Source: Candidatus Roseilinea sp. (GTDB taxonomy: Bacteria > Chloroflexota > Anaerolineae > J036 > Brachytrichaceae). Taken from it: a stretch of 64,000 nt of DNA. Below are positions 18,777 to 26,739 of this stretch, piece after piece. The stretch is from the NCBI GenBank assembly GCA_026003755.1, contig BPHV01000001.1, positions 842,393 through 906,392 on the forward strand. The letters are read 5' to 3'. How positions within the stretch are numbered: position 1 is the stretch's first letter; every line of letters starts with the position of its first letter. Below the pieces are notes generated by a model, which worked only from the letters and a program-made list of their open reading frames with translations, searched no databases and was not told the DNA's origin. A program made the translations under genes and the position numbers.

Positions 18777-18900
18777 GGCTAACAAGTATTAGACAGACCA
18801 AATCACCTGACGATTTAGGCTGACTGGAGTCGGCCTAATCTGCTTATTAGGCCTAGATTACACAGACTTGAATCGGCCTTTACTTCTGTATAATCCGCAT
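18777..18900. other. Putative attI recombination site and intI promoter region
   Basis: Between the first cassette and intI. The cassette junction is GTTAGCC on the minus strand (18777-18783). Next to it are repeats of TTAGGCY: a 24-bp imperfect palindrome at 18815-18838 (TTAGGCTGACT and AGTCGGCCTAA arms) and a second TTAGGCC near 18847. These could be extra integrase binding sites, as the direct repeats of attI1 are. On the plus strand TTGAAT (18868-18873) and TATAAT (18889-18894), 15 bases apart, could drive intI. A cassette promoter reading leftward is expected here or inside intI, but I cannot point to a convincing one. Confidence 0.65.
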
Positions 18901-19929
18901 ATGGCCGCTTCAATACCTTCACCTTCCAATCCGGCTCGTCCCAAAAAGCTGCTCGACCAGGTACGCGACGCCATTCGCCTCAAGCACTACTCCTATCGCA
19001 CCGAGGAGAGTTACGTCCTCTGGATCAAACGCTTTATCCTCTTCCACGACAAACGCCATCCGAACGACATGGGCCGGCCTGAGATCGAAGCCTTTCTGAC
19101 TCACCTGGCAACCCGCGAGCGTGTCGCTGCCTCGACGCAAAATCAGGCACTCGCGGCGCTGCTGTTTCTGTATCGCAACGTCCTCCACCGCGATGACCCA
19201 GCCCTCTTCGATTCGCTCAACATAGCGCGCGCCCAGAAACCCGCTCACCTGCCTACTGTGCTGACCAAAGAGGAGGTCGGCAAAATTATACGGCTCATCC
19301 CAAACGAATACCAACTCATGGCGCGCCTGCTCTACGGCAGCGGGCTGCGCCTGATGGAATGCCTGCATCTGCGTGTCAAGGATATTGACTTCGTGCAAAG
19401 CCAGATCATCGTGCGCGATGGCAAAGGCGAAAAAGACCGCGTGACGATGCTGCCGACCAGCCTGGTCGCGCCGCTTCAGGAACATTTGGCGCGCGTCAAA
19501 CACCTGCACGACCAAGACCTGGCCAAAGGGCACGGCTACGTTGATCTGCCATATGCCCTGGCGCGCAAATACCCAAACGCCAACCGCGAGTGGATCTGGC
19601 AATACGTCTTCCCATCGCGAAGCCTCTCCACAGACCCGCAGGATCCGCGGTCAGACCGGCTCTACCGCCATCATGCCCACGAGAGCGGCCTGCAGAAGGC
19701 AGTAGCAGCGGCTGCGCGGCGCGCCGGCATCCCCAAACGTGTCAGCCCCCACACCTTTCGCCATTCGTTTGCCACCCATCTACTCGAAGCCGGCTACGAC
19801 ATCCGCACCGTCCAGGAGCTGCTCGGCCACCGCGATGTCAGCACGACCATGATCTACACCCACGTGTTGAACAAAGGCCCAAAGGCCGTCCGCAGTCCCC
19901 TCGACACCGGGTGTAGCGCAGATTTGTGA
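18901..19929 (+). CDS. intI: Integron integrase (IntI)
   Basis: Site-specific tyrosine recombinase that inserts and excises cassettes at attI and attC. The 342-aa protein has an N-terminal core-binding domain ([20 protein letters not shown]) and a catalytic domain with Arg150 ([14 protein letters not shown]), His284 and Arg287 ([12 protein letters not shown]), His310 (LLGHRDVS) and nucleophile Tyr319 (TTMIYTHVL). The integron-specific extra domain sits at about residues 212-255 ([27 protein letters not shown]) and is absent from XerC/D. The ATG is chosen because TATAAT ends six bases before it, which suggests a leaderless message; a TTG at 18868 is the alternative. After RSPLD the last seven residues come from an inserted IS end. 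Confidence 0.95.
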   Translation: MAASIPSPSNPARPKKLLDQVRDAIRLKHYSYRTEESYVLWIKRFILFHDKRHPNDMGRPEIEAFLTHLATRERVAASTQNQALAALLFLYRNVLHRDDPALFDSLNIARAQKPAHLPTVLTKEEVGKIIRLIPNEYQLMARLLYGSGLRLMECLHLRVKDIDFVQSQIIVRDGKGEKDRVTMLPTSLVAPLQEHLARVKHLHDQDLAKGHGYVDLPYALARKYPNANREWIWQYVFPSRSLSTDPQDPRSDRLYRHHAHESGLQKAVAAAARRAGIPKRVSPHTFRHSFATHLLEAGYDIRTVQELLGHRDVSTTMIYTHVLNKGPKAVRSPLDTGCSADL

Positions 19930-20365
19930 CAGTCACCGCCGGCGGCACTGACGGATTGCGGCGTCTAGCCGATTGCTGTGCAGTTCACACCAGGCGGCGA
20001 GCATGGTCGCAGCATGCCGCCGTTCCCAGCCCCGACACAAACGTCGCTGTATCACCGTCTTGCAGCCGCTCTCCACCACGCCGCTGCCAATCGGCAGCCC
20101 TTGCGCGCGGAACTCTGCATAACGCATCCGCTCGGCGCTGGCATCTCCAATCTGCGGCCCATCAGCACCTGTCGCAGGGCTTCGATCTCAGCGAACGTGG
20201 CGTCCGGATGCTGGTCATACCATGTCTCTAATTCTTCATAGGCCTGGGCGGCCAGGGCCGGGAACTGTTCGCGCCGCTGCGCGTGGCTGGATACGGTTGA
20301 TGGTTTCATGTCCCCTATGTTGCTCCCGCTGCAGAAAAAGTCGCCCACAAATCTGCGCTACACCC
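19909..20365 (-). mobile_element. ISKra4-like IS remnant with 20-bp terminal inverted repeats
   Basis: GGGTGTAGCGCAGATTTGTG (19909-19928) is repeated exactly as its reverse complement at 20346-20365. Between the repeats are only fragments of a transposase, so about 457 bp remain of an element that is normally well over 1 kb. The left repeat lies inside the end of intI and supplies its last codons and stop. The right repeat lies just before the promoter of the sugar operon. Confidence 0.85.
19933..20309 (-). pseudogene. ISKra4-type transposase remnant (ends only)
   Basis: The N-terminus reads MKPSTVSSHAQRREQF, AYEELETWYDQHPDATFAEI and RQVLMGRRLE. The C-terminus, in a different frame, reads RYAEFRAQGLPIGSGVVESG, CKTVIQRRL and HAATMLAAWCELHSNRLDAA. 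GLPIGSGVVES is the hallmark near the end of ISKra4 transposases. The whole middle, including most catalytic sequence, is deleted. It is non-functional. Confidence 0.8.
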
Positions 20366-20381
20366 CCGCAGACAGGCGGTA

Positions 20382-20440
20382 TTGACACCGCTCATCCAAA
20401 GTGCTAGAATTTGATTGTTTATGATTGATTTTGATTGATC
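20382..20440 (+). promoter_or_regulatory. Promoter and operator of the sugar operon
   Basis: TTGACA (20382-20387), exactly 17 bases, TAGAAT (20405-20410). Directly after the -10 come three tandem 10-bp repeats: TTGATTGTTT, ATGATTGATT, TTGATTGATC (20411-20440). They overlap the predicted transcription start and are spaced by about one helical turn. This is the natural place for the DeoR-type regulator encoded next to it to bind and repress. Confidence 0.75.
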
Positions 20441-20453
20441 ATGAGCGTTTTTA

Positions 20454-21227
20454 ATGAGCAGCAACCTCTCCAGCCCCGAACGTCAGAACCAGATTCTGCA
20501 ACTCCTGGCCCGCAATCAGCGCATCAGCGTGGCCGAGGTCTGTGAGACCTTCGATGTCAGCGAGGCGACAGCGCGCCGCGACCTGGAAGCGCTGGCCGAA
20601 CAGGGCAAACTGCAACGCGTCCATGGGGGAGCCATCGCCCTGCGCGAGGCACCGCCCGAAGCCCCCATCCTGCAGCGCGAGCGTGAGCAGGCCGCCGAGA
20701 AGATTCGCATCGGGCTGGCTGCCTCGGCACTGGTTCAGGACGGCGAAACGGTCTTCCTCGGCTCCGGCAGCACCGTCCTGGAAGCTGCTCGCGCCCTGCG
20801 CACCAAAGAAAACCTGACCGTCATCACCAACTCCCTGCCGGTCATCAATACACTGGCCGGCCTGCCAAACATCACGCTTATTTGTCTGGGCGGGCAACTA
20901 CGCGAGAGCGAACTCTCCTTCATTGGGCACATCACCGAACAGGCGCTGACCGAGGTGCGCGCCGATAAGGTCTTGCTTGGCATCCGCGCCATCAGCCTGG
21001 AGCATGGCCTGACCAACGACTACCTCCCCGAAACGATGACCGACCGCGCCATTCTGCGCATCGGTCGCGAGGTCATTTTACTTGCCGATCACACCAAACT
21101 GGGCCGCGTTGCCCCAGCCTTTGTCGCCCCCCTCGAAAGCATCCACATCCTGGTCACCGATTCCGCCGCCCCGCCCGACTTCCTCGACGCCCTGCGCGAG
21201 CGAGGAATTCGCCTGGTTGTTGCTTGA
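20454..21227 (+). CDS. DeoR family transcriptional regulator
   Basis: The 257-aa repressor type matches sugar-phosphate-sensing DeoR proteins such as AgaR, GlpR and CsqR. The N-terminal winged helix (RQNQILQLLARNQRISVAEV, then VSEATARRDLEALAEQGKLQ, RVHGGA) is followed by a DeoRC sugar-phosphate isomerase-like sensor domain: ETVFLGSGSTVLEAARAL, TNSLPVINTLAG, then GLTNDYLPETMTDRAILRIG and LADHTKLGRVAPAFVAP. It is first in the operon and sits behind a strong promoter with repeat operators, so it probably represses itself and the genes below until a sugar phosphate accumulates. Confidence 0.9.
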   Translation: MSSNLSSPERQNQILQLLARNQRISVAEVCETFDVSEATARRDLEALAEQGKLQRVHGGAIALREAPPEAPILQREREQAAEKIRIGLAASALVQDGETVFLGSGSTVLEAARALRTKENLTVITNSLPVINTLAGLPNITLICLGGQLRESELSFIGHITEQALTEVRADKVLLGIRAISLEHGLTNDYLPETMTDRAILRIGREVILLADHTKLGRVAPAFVAPLESIHILVTDSAAPPDFLDALRERGIRLVVA

Positions 21228-21263
21228 ATCTTCATGCTCCTTTGTGTCCTGAGTTGTGAGAAC

Positions 21264-22295
21264 ATGCTCCTCCAAAACTTCCGCCCCCAACCCAAACTCG
21301 TCACCAAGACCACCCGGGTCGAAAAACCGCGCTTCCCGGCCATAGACGCCCACAACCACCTGGCTGAACCCTTCGGCGGCGGCTGGGATAAGAAACCGCT
21401 CCCCGAGCTGCTCGACCGCCTCGACGAAGCCGGCATCGTCCACTACGTAGACCTGGACGGTGGCTGGGGCGAGGACATCCTCTATCACCACCTGGATTAC
21501 TTCAAAGCGCGTGCCCCGCAGCGCTTCACCATCTTCGGTGGCGTGGACTGGTCGAAATGGCCCGAACTGGGCAACGCTTTCCCCGAATGGGCGGCGAGCA
21601 GGCTCAGGGTCCAGAAAGAGCGCGGTGCCGGCGGCCTAAAAATCTGGAAACCGTTCGGGCTGCACGTCCGCGATGAGAAAGGCGAGCTGGTCGCTGTAGA
21701 TGACCCGCGCCTGGACATCCTGTGGGAGACCGCCGGCGAACTCGGTCTGCCTGTTCTAGCACATGTGGCCGACCCGGTCGCATTTTTCGACCCAATTGAC
21801 GAGACCAACGAGCGCTGGGAGGAACTTGGTCAGCATCCCGATTGGGCCTTCACCAGCCCGCCATTCCCCTCTTTCATGTCCATCATGGAGGCCTTCTACC
21901 GCCTGGTGAAAAGCCACCCGCGCACCACCTTCATCGGCGCACACGTCGGCTGCTACGGCGAAAACCTGGGCTGGGTAGGCAAAATGCTGGACGACTGCCC
22001 GAACTATTACATAGACATTGCCGCCCGACTGGGCGAACTGGGACGTCAGCCCTACACCGCCCGCCGCTTTTTCCTACAGTACCAGGACCGCATCCTCTTC
22101 GGCTCCGATTTTGGCCCCGACCTGGACGCCTATCGTCTTTACTACCGCTTTTTGGAAACCGACGATGAGTATTTCAACTACAACGTGAGCGAAGTGCCGC
22201 TCCAGGGGCGCTGGTATGCCTATGGCATCTTCTTGCCCGACGAGGTGCTGAAGAAGGTCTATTTCCAGAACGCGGCGCGCATCCTGAGGCTGTAG
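21264..22295 (+). CDS. Amidohydrolase family protein (Amidohydro_2, TIM barrel)
   Basis: Metal-dependent hydrolase fold. The first motif is AIDAHNHLAEPFGGG (the HxH metal pair). Downstream are LPVLAHVADPVAFF, TFIGAHVGCYGENLGWVGKM and ILFGSDFGPD (metal Asp), ending AARILRL, which is the general PF04909 pattern. The reaction is unknown; lactonases, decarboxylases and deacylases share this fold. Its position right after the regulator suggests action on the imported or released sugar derivative. An ATG 30 bases upstream (21234) is possible, but it gives an odd Cys-rich start and has no ribosome site. Confidence 0.8.
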   Translation: MLLQNFRPQPKLVTKTTRVEKPRFPAIDAHNHLAEPFGGGWDKKPLPELLDRLDEAGIVHYVDLDGGWGEDILYHHLDYFKARAPQRFTIFGGVDWSKWPELGNAFPEWAASRLRVQKERGAGGLKIWKPFGLHVRDEKGELVAVDDPRLDILWETAGELGLPVLAHVADPVAFFDPIDETNERWEELGQHPDWAFTSPPFPSFMSIMEAFYRLVKSHPRTTFIGAHVGCYGENLGWVGKMLDDCPNYYIDIAARLGELGRQPYTARRFFLQYQDRILFGSDFGPDLDAYRLYYRFLETDDEYFNYNVSEVPLQGRWYAYGIFLPDEVLKKVYFQNAARILRL

Positions 22296-22356
22296 GGCAG
22301 CCTTTCGAGGCTGTCGCGATGACAGGTCAGGAGGCCTGTCCTACTGGAAAGCAACG

Positions 22357-24225
22357 ATGGAACTTCACCTTCACCCTCCTGCTGAAGCTCTCCTCCAAAA
22401 CCAGGGTCTTACCCTGGCACACCTGCGCCTGACGGCGTGGGACGGCGCATCCGCTGAGCCGCTTTCACTTCCGGTGCAGTGGCATCTGAGCGCGCCAGAA
22501 GCCGACTTCTGGACGCTGCACTTTGAGCTGCCCGCCCGCGACCATGCCCTGGAAATCACCCGCCTGCGCCTGGAAATTTTCCTGCCGCAGGCGCTCTGGG
22601 GGCAGGAAGGCCCCCTCTGGAGCCTGCAAGGCGCGGCGGTACACTGGGGTCAGGACTTTGCCTTCCCGTTGGAGAAGGGTTTTGCCCGTGAAAACTACCT
22701 CGGTCACCTGCAAGATGCCGAGGGCGGCGGCGTGCCGCTGGTCTATCTCTGGAATCGTCAGCATGGCCTGGCGCTGATGCACCTGGAGACGACACCCATT
22801 GAGTGGTACCTGCCGGTGGAGCGCGACGAAACGGGCGTGCGGATGGCCTTTGAACTGCGCCGTCCCTTGCGCCTGGCAGCGGGGCAGGGCTGGACCTCGC
22901 CGCTGTTTGCCCTTTCCTGGCACGAAGGCCGTGATTTCTTCGCCCCGCTGGAGCGCTACCGCGAACAGATGGCCGCTCGCGGCCTGACGCCGGCGCCGCC
23001 GCTCCCGGCCAGTTACGAGGCCGCCTGGTGTTCGTGGGGCTACGAGTTCGATGTCACGGCGGAAGATATGCTGAGCGTGCTGCCAGCCGCCCGTCCGATG
23101 GGGCTGCGCTGGTTCACCCTGGACGACCGCTGGTTTGACGCCTACGGCGACTGGAATCCCCGTTCGGACACCTTCCCCAACGGCGCCGAAGACCTGCGCC
23201 GCATGAACCAGGCCATCCACGCCGCCGGGGGCCTCTCCCAACTCTGGTGGTATCCGCTCTGCGCCGAGGATGGACACGGTGCCTGGGAAAGCCACACTTA
23301 CGGCCTCTCCCAAATCCTGCGCGAACATCCCGATTGGGTGGTGCTGGATGAGCAGGGACGGGTGGCGCGTAACAACCGTCATCTGGCCATGCTCTGCCCG
23401 GCCTTGCCCGAAGTGCAGCAATATACCTTGGCGCTGACCCAGCGCTTCATCGAAGAATGGGGTTTCGATGGCTTCAAAATGGACAACATCTACACCATGC
23501 CCGCCTGCCACAACCCCGCTCATCATCACGCCTCGCCCGAAGACTCCCTCCGCGCCTTTGGCGAACTTTACCGCCGCATCCTCGAACTGACCCGTCAGTT
23601 GCGCCCGCAGCAGGGTGTGGTGCAAATCTGTCCCTGCGGCACGCCCATCACCTTCCACCTGCTCCCGGCCACTGACCAGACTGTCACCGCCGACCCGACC
23701 TCCAGCGCCCAGGTGCGGCAGCGCATCAAGTTCTACAAGGCGCTCACTGGCCGGCGCGCCGCCGTTTTCGCCGACCACGTGGAACTCTCCGATGGCGGCG
23801 TGGACTTCGCTTCGGGCATCGCTACCGGCGGCGTGCCGGGGACGAAGTTCACCTGGCAGGTCCCGCCGGAACGCCAGGCACGCCTGAAGGAAAACTGGCA
23901 ACTCAGCGCCCAGAAATTTGAACTCTGGCGCTTCTGGTTTGACCTCTATCAGCGTTACCGTCTGGCCGAAGGGGAATATCTCGACCTCTACGACCTGGCT
24001 TTTGACTTCCCCGAAGCCCACCTGATTCGCAAAGACGGACGTCTCTACTACGCCTTCTTCGCCGAAACCTTTGACGGGACGCTGCCCCTGCGCGGCCTGG
24101 AAGCGCGCCGCTACCATCTGCGCGACTACGAACATGACCTGGACTTCGGCATGGTTCAGGGTCCCCAGGCGTCCTTTCACGCTCGCTTCGCTCACCATCT
24201 CCTCCTGGAAGCCACTCCCGAATAA
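22357..24225 (+). CDS. Alpha-galactosidase-like glycoside hydrolase (clan GH-D, GH36-like)
   Basis: The 622-aa protein has an N-terminal beta-sandwich (about residues 1-210), a TIM barrel and a C-terminal beta domain, the GH36 layout. Barrel features are AAWCSWGYEFDVTAEDML, RWFTLDDRWFDAYGDWNPR, LWWYPLCAE, the probable nucleophile in WGFDGFKMDNIY (Asp of KMD) and a possible acid/base Asp in VTADPTSSAQVRQR. No signal peptide is seen, so it probably works inside the cell on an imported alpha-glycoside. Neighbouring tagatose-pathway genes favour alpha-galactoside or alpha-N-acetylgalactosaminide substrates. Other alpha-glycosides remain possible. Confidence 0.75.
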   Translation: MELHLHPPAEALLQNQGLTLAHLRLTAWDGASAEPLSLPVQWHLSAPEADFWTLHFELPARDHALEITRLRLEIFLPQALWGQEGPLWSLQGAAVHWGQDFAFPLEKGFARENYLGHLQDAEGGGVPLVYLWNRQHGLALMHLETTPIEWYLPVERDETGVRMAFELRRPLRLAAGQGWTSPLFALSWHEGRDFFAPLERYREQMAARGLTPAPPLPASYEAAWCSWGYEFDVTAEDMLSVLPAARPMGLRWFTLDDRWFDAYGDWNPRSDTFPNGAEDLRRMNQAIHAAGGLSQLWWYPLCAEDGHGAWESHTYGLSQILREHPDWVVLDEQGRVARNNRHLAMLCPALPEVQQYTLALTQRFIEEWGFDGFKMDNIYTMPACHNPAHHHASPEDSLRAFGELYRRILELTRQLRPQQGVVQICPCGTPITFHLLPATDQTVTADPTSSAQVRQRIKFYKALTGRRAAVFADHVELSDGGVDFASGIATGGVPGTKFTWQVPPERQARLKENWQLSAQKFELWRFWFDLYQRYRLAEGEYLDLYDLAFDFPEAHLIRKDGRLYYAFFAETFDGTLPLRGLEARRYHLRDYEHDLDFGMVQGPQASFHARFAHHLLLEATPE

Positions 24226-24236
24226 CCGAGGTTCCC

Positions 24237-25265
24237 ATGCACACCCTGGATGAAATCCTTTCCCAACCCACCATCTGGCAAAGCACCCTGCAAGAGGCCG
24301 AACGGGCCGCGCCGCAGTGGCGTGCTGCGCTCGGCGAGGATGCCGCGCCGTTGATTTTTCTCGGCTGCGGCTCCACCTACTACCTCTCGTTGAGCGCCGC
24401 CGCGCTCTTCCGCAAGTTAACCGGCCGCCTGACCTTTGCCCTGCCCGGCGGCGAGTTCCTGCTGCAGCGCGCCGATTGGCTGGGCGATTTGCCGGAGCGT
24501 TCGCCCAAGCCGATTCTCATCACCGTCAGTCGTTCCGGCACGACCACCGAGACGGTGCGCGCTGCCGAAGCCTACCGCGCCGCCGGCGGCCGCGTGCTGA
24601 CCGTGACCAACTACCCCGATTCTCCGCTCGCCGCCCTGGCCGATGCTGCCCTGTTCCTGCCCCAGGGCCAGGAAGAAAGCGTGGCGCAGACGCGCTCTTT
24701 CTCCTCCATGCTGGTCGGCCTGAACGCCCTGGCGATTCTCCTCGGCGGACAGCGCGCCCTCTGGCAAGCCATCCAGCGCCTGCCTCAAGCCGCCGAGGGC
24801 CTGATCGAGCGCTATGCCCCATTGGCGCGTCAACTCGGCGAAGACCTGAGCCTGGAGCGCTTCTACTTTCTGGGCAGCGGGGTGCGCTACGGCCTGGCGA
24901 GCGAAGCCAGCCTGAAGATGAAAGAGATGTCCCTCAGCCATAGCGAACCCTTCCCCTTCCTGGAGTTCCGCCATGGGCCGATGAGCATGGTGAATGGGCA
25001 GACGCTCCTCCTCGGTCTGCTTTCGGAGCAGGCTCAAGCGCAGGAGCAAAAGGTGCTGGATGAAATGCAGGCCCTAGGAGGGCAGATTCTCTCCCTTGGC
25101 GAGCAGGGGGCGCGGGTCGAGTTCGCTGCGGGAATCCCCGAAGAGGGGCGCGCTGCTCTCTATCTGCCCGTCTTGCAATTGCTCGCCGGCTACCGTTCGC
25201 TTGCCAAAGGTCTCAACCCCGACCGTCCCCACAATCTGACGGCCGTGGTGCAACTCAATTTCTAA
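24237..25265 (+). CDS. SIS-domain sugar-phosphate isomerase/deaminase (AgaS/GlmS-isomerase type)
   Basis: Two SIS domains in 342 aa. The first has FLGCGSTYYLSLSAAALF and ITVSRSGTTTETVRA, the phosphate-binding Ser/Thr loop, with ESVAQTRSFSSM. The second has YFLGSGVRYGLASEASLKMK, EFRHGPMSMV and the C-terminal NPDRPHNLTAVV, which resembles the end of the GlmS isomerase half. Such stand-alone proteins deaminate and isomerise amino-sugar 6-phosphates (AgaS on galactosamine-6-phosphate) or act on fructosamine-type substrates (FrlB). In this operon galactosamine-6-phosphate to tagatose-6-phosphate is a sensible guess. It starts 11 bases after the glycosidase stop. Confidence 0.8.
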   Translation: MHTLDEILSQPTIWQSTLQEAERAAPQWRAALGEDAAPLIFLGCGSTYYLSLSAAALFRKLTGRLTFALPGGEFLLQRADWLGDLPERSPKPILITVSRSGTTTETVRAAEAYRAAGGRVLTVTNYPDSPLAALADAALFLPQGQEESVAQTRSFSSMLVGLNALAILLGGQRALWQAIQRLPQAAEGLIERYAPLARQLGEDLSLERFYFLGSGVRYGLASEASLKMKEMSLSHSEPFPFLEFRHGPMSMVNGQTLLLGLLSEQAQAQEQKVLDEMQALGGQILSLGEQGARVEFAAGIPEEGRAALYLPVLQLLAGYRSLAKGLNPDRPHNLTAVVQLNF

Positions 25266-25285
25266 GTCTAAGGAGGAAGATAAAG

Positions 25286-26641
25286 ATGAAACGCCTATCG
25301 CTTGCTCTACTGATCGTCTTCTCGCTGGTTCTGGCAGGATGTAGCCCGAACACTACGCCCACCGAAAGCGCCGCTAAGCAGCCCGCAGCCACCGAAAGCG
25401 TGGCCTCGCCCGCGGCAACAGGCGGCGAGAAGATCATCATCCGCGTTTGGGGACATCAGAACAACTCCTTCAACCGGGCCCACCAGGACATCATCAACAA
25501 GTTCATGCAGGAGAACCCCAATGTAGAGGTCAAGTTCGAGACCTTCCCCTGGGATGTGTTCATCCAGACCATCCAGACCTCGCTGCCAGCCGGTCAGGTC
25601 GCCGACATCATCGAGATGCCCGGCGGCATGGGACTGCGCTATGCCAAAGGTGGGCAATTGCTGGAAGTGCCGGCCGAGGTGATGACCCTTGACCAGGCGC
25701 ACGAAACCTACTTCGAGGCCCCGCTGGGCGGCTATGTGTACGACGGCAAACTGTATGGACTGCCGATTGAGTTCAATCTGGAATACGGCGGCGCCTACGT
25801 CAACGAAGAAATGTTCAAAGCCGCCGGCCTGCCTTACCCGCCACAGTGGAAAAGCTGGGATGAGGTCATCGCCGATGCCAAAAAACTGACGAAGTTTGAT
25901 GCCAGCAACGCCATGGAAGTGGCCGGGCTGCACTACACCAACAACGACCAGCTCTACACCTACTTCCTCTCCGGCATTCTGGAACAGGGCGGGCAGTACT
26001 TTGCCGAAGATGGCAAGCATTTCAACTTCAACACCCCCGAAGCCCTGGCCGTCGTTCAGAAGATGGTGGACATGGCGCAGAAAGACAAGGTGGTGGATCC
26101 GGTCACCTACAACGCCGAGAGCAACTGGGTGGGCGCTTCCTTCGCCCAAAAGTTGACGGCCATTGCCGTGCTGGGCTCCTGGTTCGCCGGCGAAGCGCGC
26201 ATCACCTACCCCGACCTGAAATTTGACTACGTCAAACTGCCGCCTTTCATGGGCGCTCAGCATAAGTTCACCTCCGTCTCCGGCTGGGGCATCGTGGTCA
26301 CCAAATACACCCAACATCCCGAAATCGCCTGGAAACTGGCCGCCGCCATGGCCGCCGATCCGGAGAACGCCCTGCACTTCAACCTGACCACAGGCACGAT
26401 CCCCGCCATGAAGCAGGTCGCCAACGACTCGCGGCTCTCTGAGAAGTATCCCTTCATGAAAGACCTGGTGACCATCCTGCCCTATGGCGTCTTCCAGGGC
26501 GACATCGTGGACCCCGGCCAGTTGGAGTTTGACATCATCTACCCGAACCTCATTCAGGCCATTCAGGGCATCATCACGCCGGAGCAGGCAGTGCAAAACA
26601 TTCACGACGAAGCCAACGCCATGGTAGATAGCGCCAAATAG
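25286..26641 (+). CDS. Sugar ABC transporter substrate-binding lipoprotein
   Basis: Family-1 extracellular binding protein. Lipobox LVLAGCSP (Cys19), Thr/Ala-rich spacer, then IIIRVWGHQNNSFNRAHQDI, FMQENPNVEVKFETFPWDVF, YVYDGKLYGLPIEFN and the C-terminal WGIVVTKYTQHPEIAWKLAA. Length (451 aa) is typical. A strong ribosome site (AAGGAGGAAGA) and its place ahead of the permeases suggest high expression. It would capture the mono- or oligosaccharide outside the cell and pass it to the two permeases that follow. Confidence 0.92.
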   Translation: MKRLSLALLIVFSLVLAGCSPNTTPTESAAKQPAATESVASPAATGGEKIIIRVWGHQNNSFNRAHQDIINKFMQENPNVEVKFETFPWDVFIQTIQTSLPAGQVADIIEMPGGMGLRYAKGGQLLEVPAEVMTLDQAHETYFEAPLGGYVYDGKLYGLPIEFNLEYGGAYVNEEMFKAAGLPYPPQWKSWDEVIADAKKLTKFDASNAMEVAGLHYTNNDQLYTYFLSGILEQGGQYFAEDGKHFNFNTPEALAVVQKMVDMAQKDKVVDPVTYNAESNWVGASFAQKLTAIAVLGSWFAGEARITYPDLKFDYVKLPPFMGAQHKFTSVSGWGIVVTKYTQHPEIAWKLAAAMAADPENALHFNLTTGTIPAMKQVANDSRLSEKYPFMKDLVTILPYGVFQGDIVDPGQLEFDIIYPNLIQAIQGIITPEQAVQNIHDEANAMVDSAK

Positions 26642-26691
26642 CCTTCTCTCGGTCTGCTGTAGTGCGAGATTTATCCCGCCTCAAAACAAAC

Positions 26692-26723
26692 CTGGGGAGT
26701 GACCTGCTGCGGGTCACTCCCCC
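26692..26723 (+). other. Stem-loop between binding protein and permease genes
   Basis: GGGGAGTGACC pairs perfectly with GGTCACTCCCC around a six-base loop, followed by CTAAAAAAGGAGC. It is not a standard terminator because a run of A rather than T follows on this strand. Such hairpins after binding-protein genes are known to protect the upstream message and set a higher level for the binding protein than for the permeases. Confidence 0.65.
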
Positions 26724-26739
26724 TAAAAAAGGAGCAGGT

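Noticed and set aside
18785-19100. A cassette promoter (Pc) on the minus strand in attI or intI
   Set aside because: Only poor matches were found, for example TTCAAG with 17 bases to TAATAA. They are too weak to call.
22465-24198. Long minus-strand open frame (577 codons) opposite the glycosidase gene
   Set aside because: It is the antisense shadow of a GC-rich gene. The protein has no recognisable features, while the plus strand encodes a clear hydrolase with ribosome site and operon context.
25307-26605. Long minus-strand open frame opposite the sugar-binding protein gene
   Set aside because: Antisense shadow; His/Val/Gly-rich nonsense composition, and the sense strand is an unmistakable lipoprotein.
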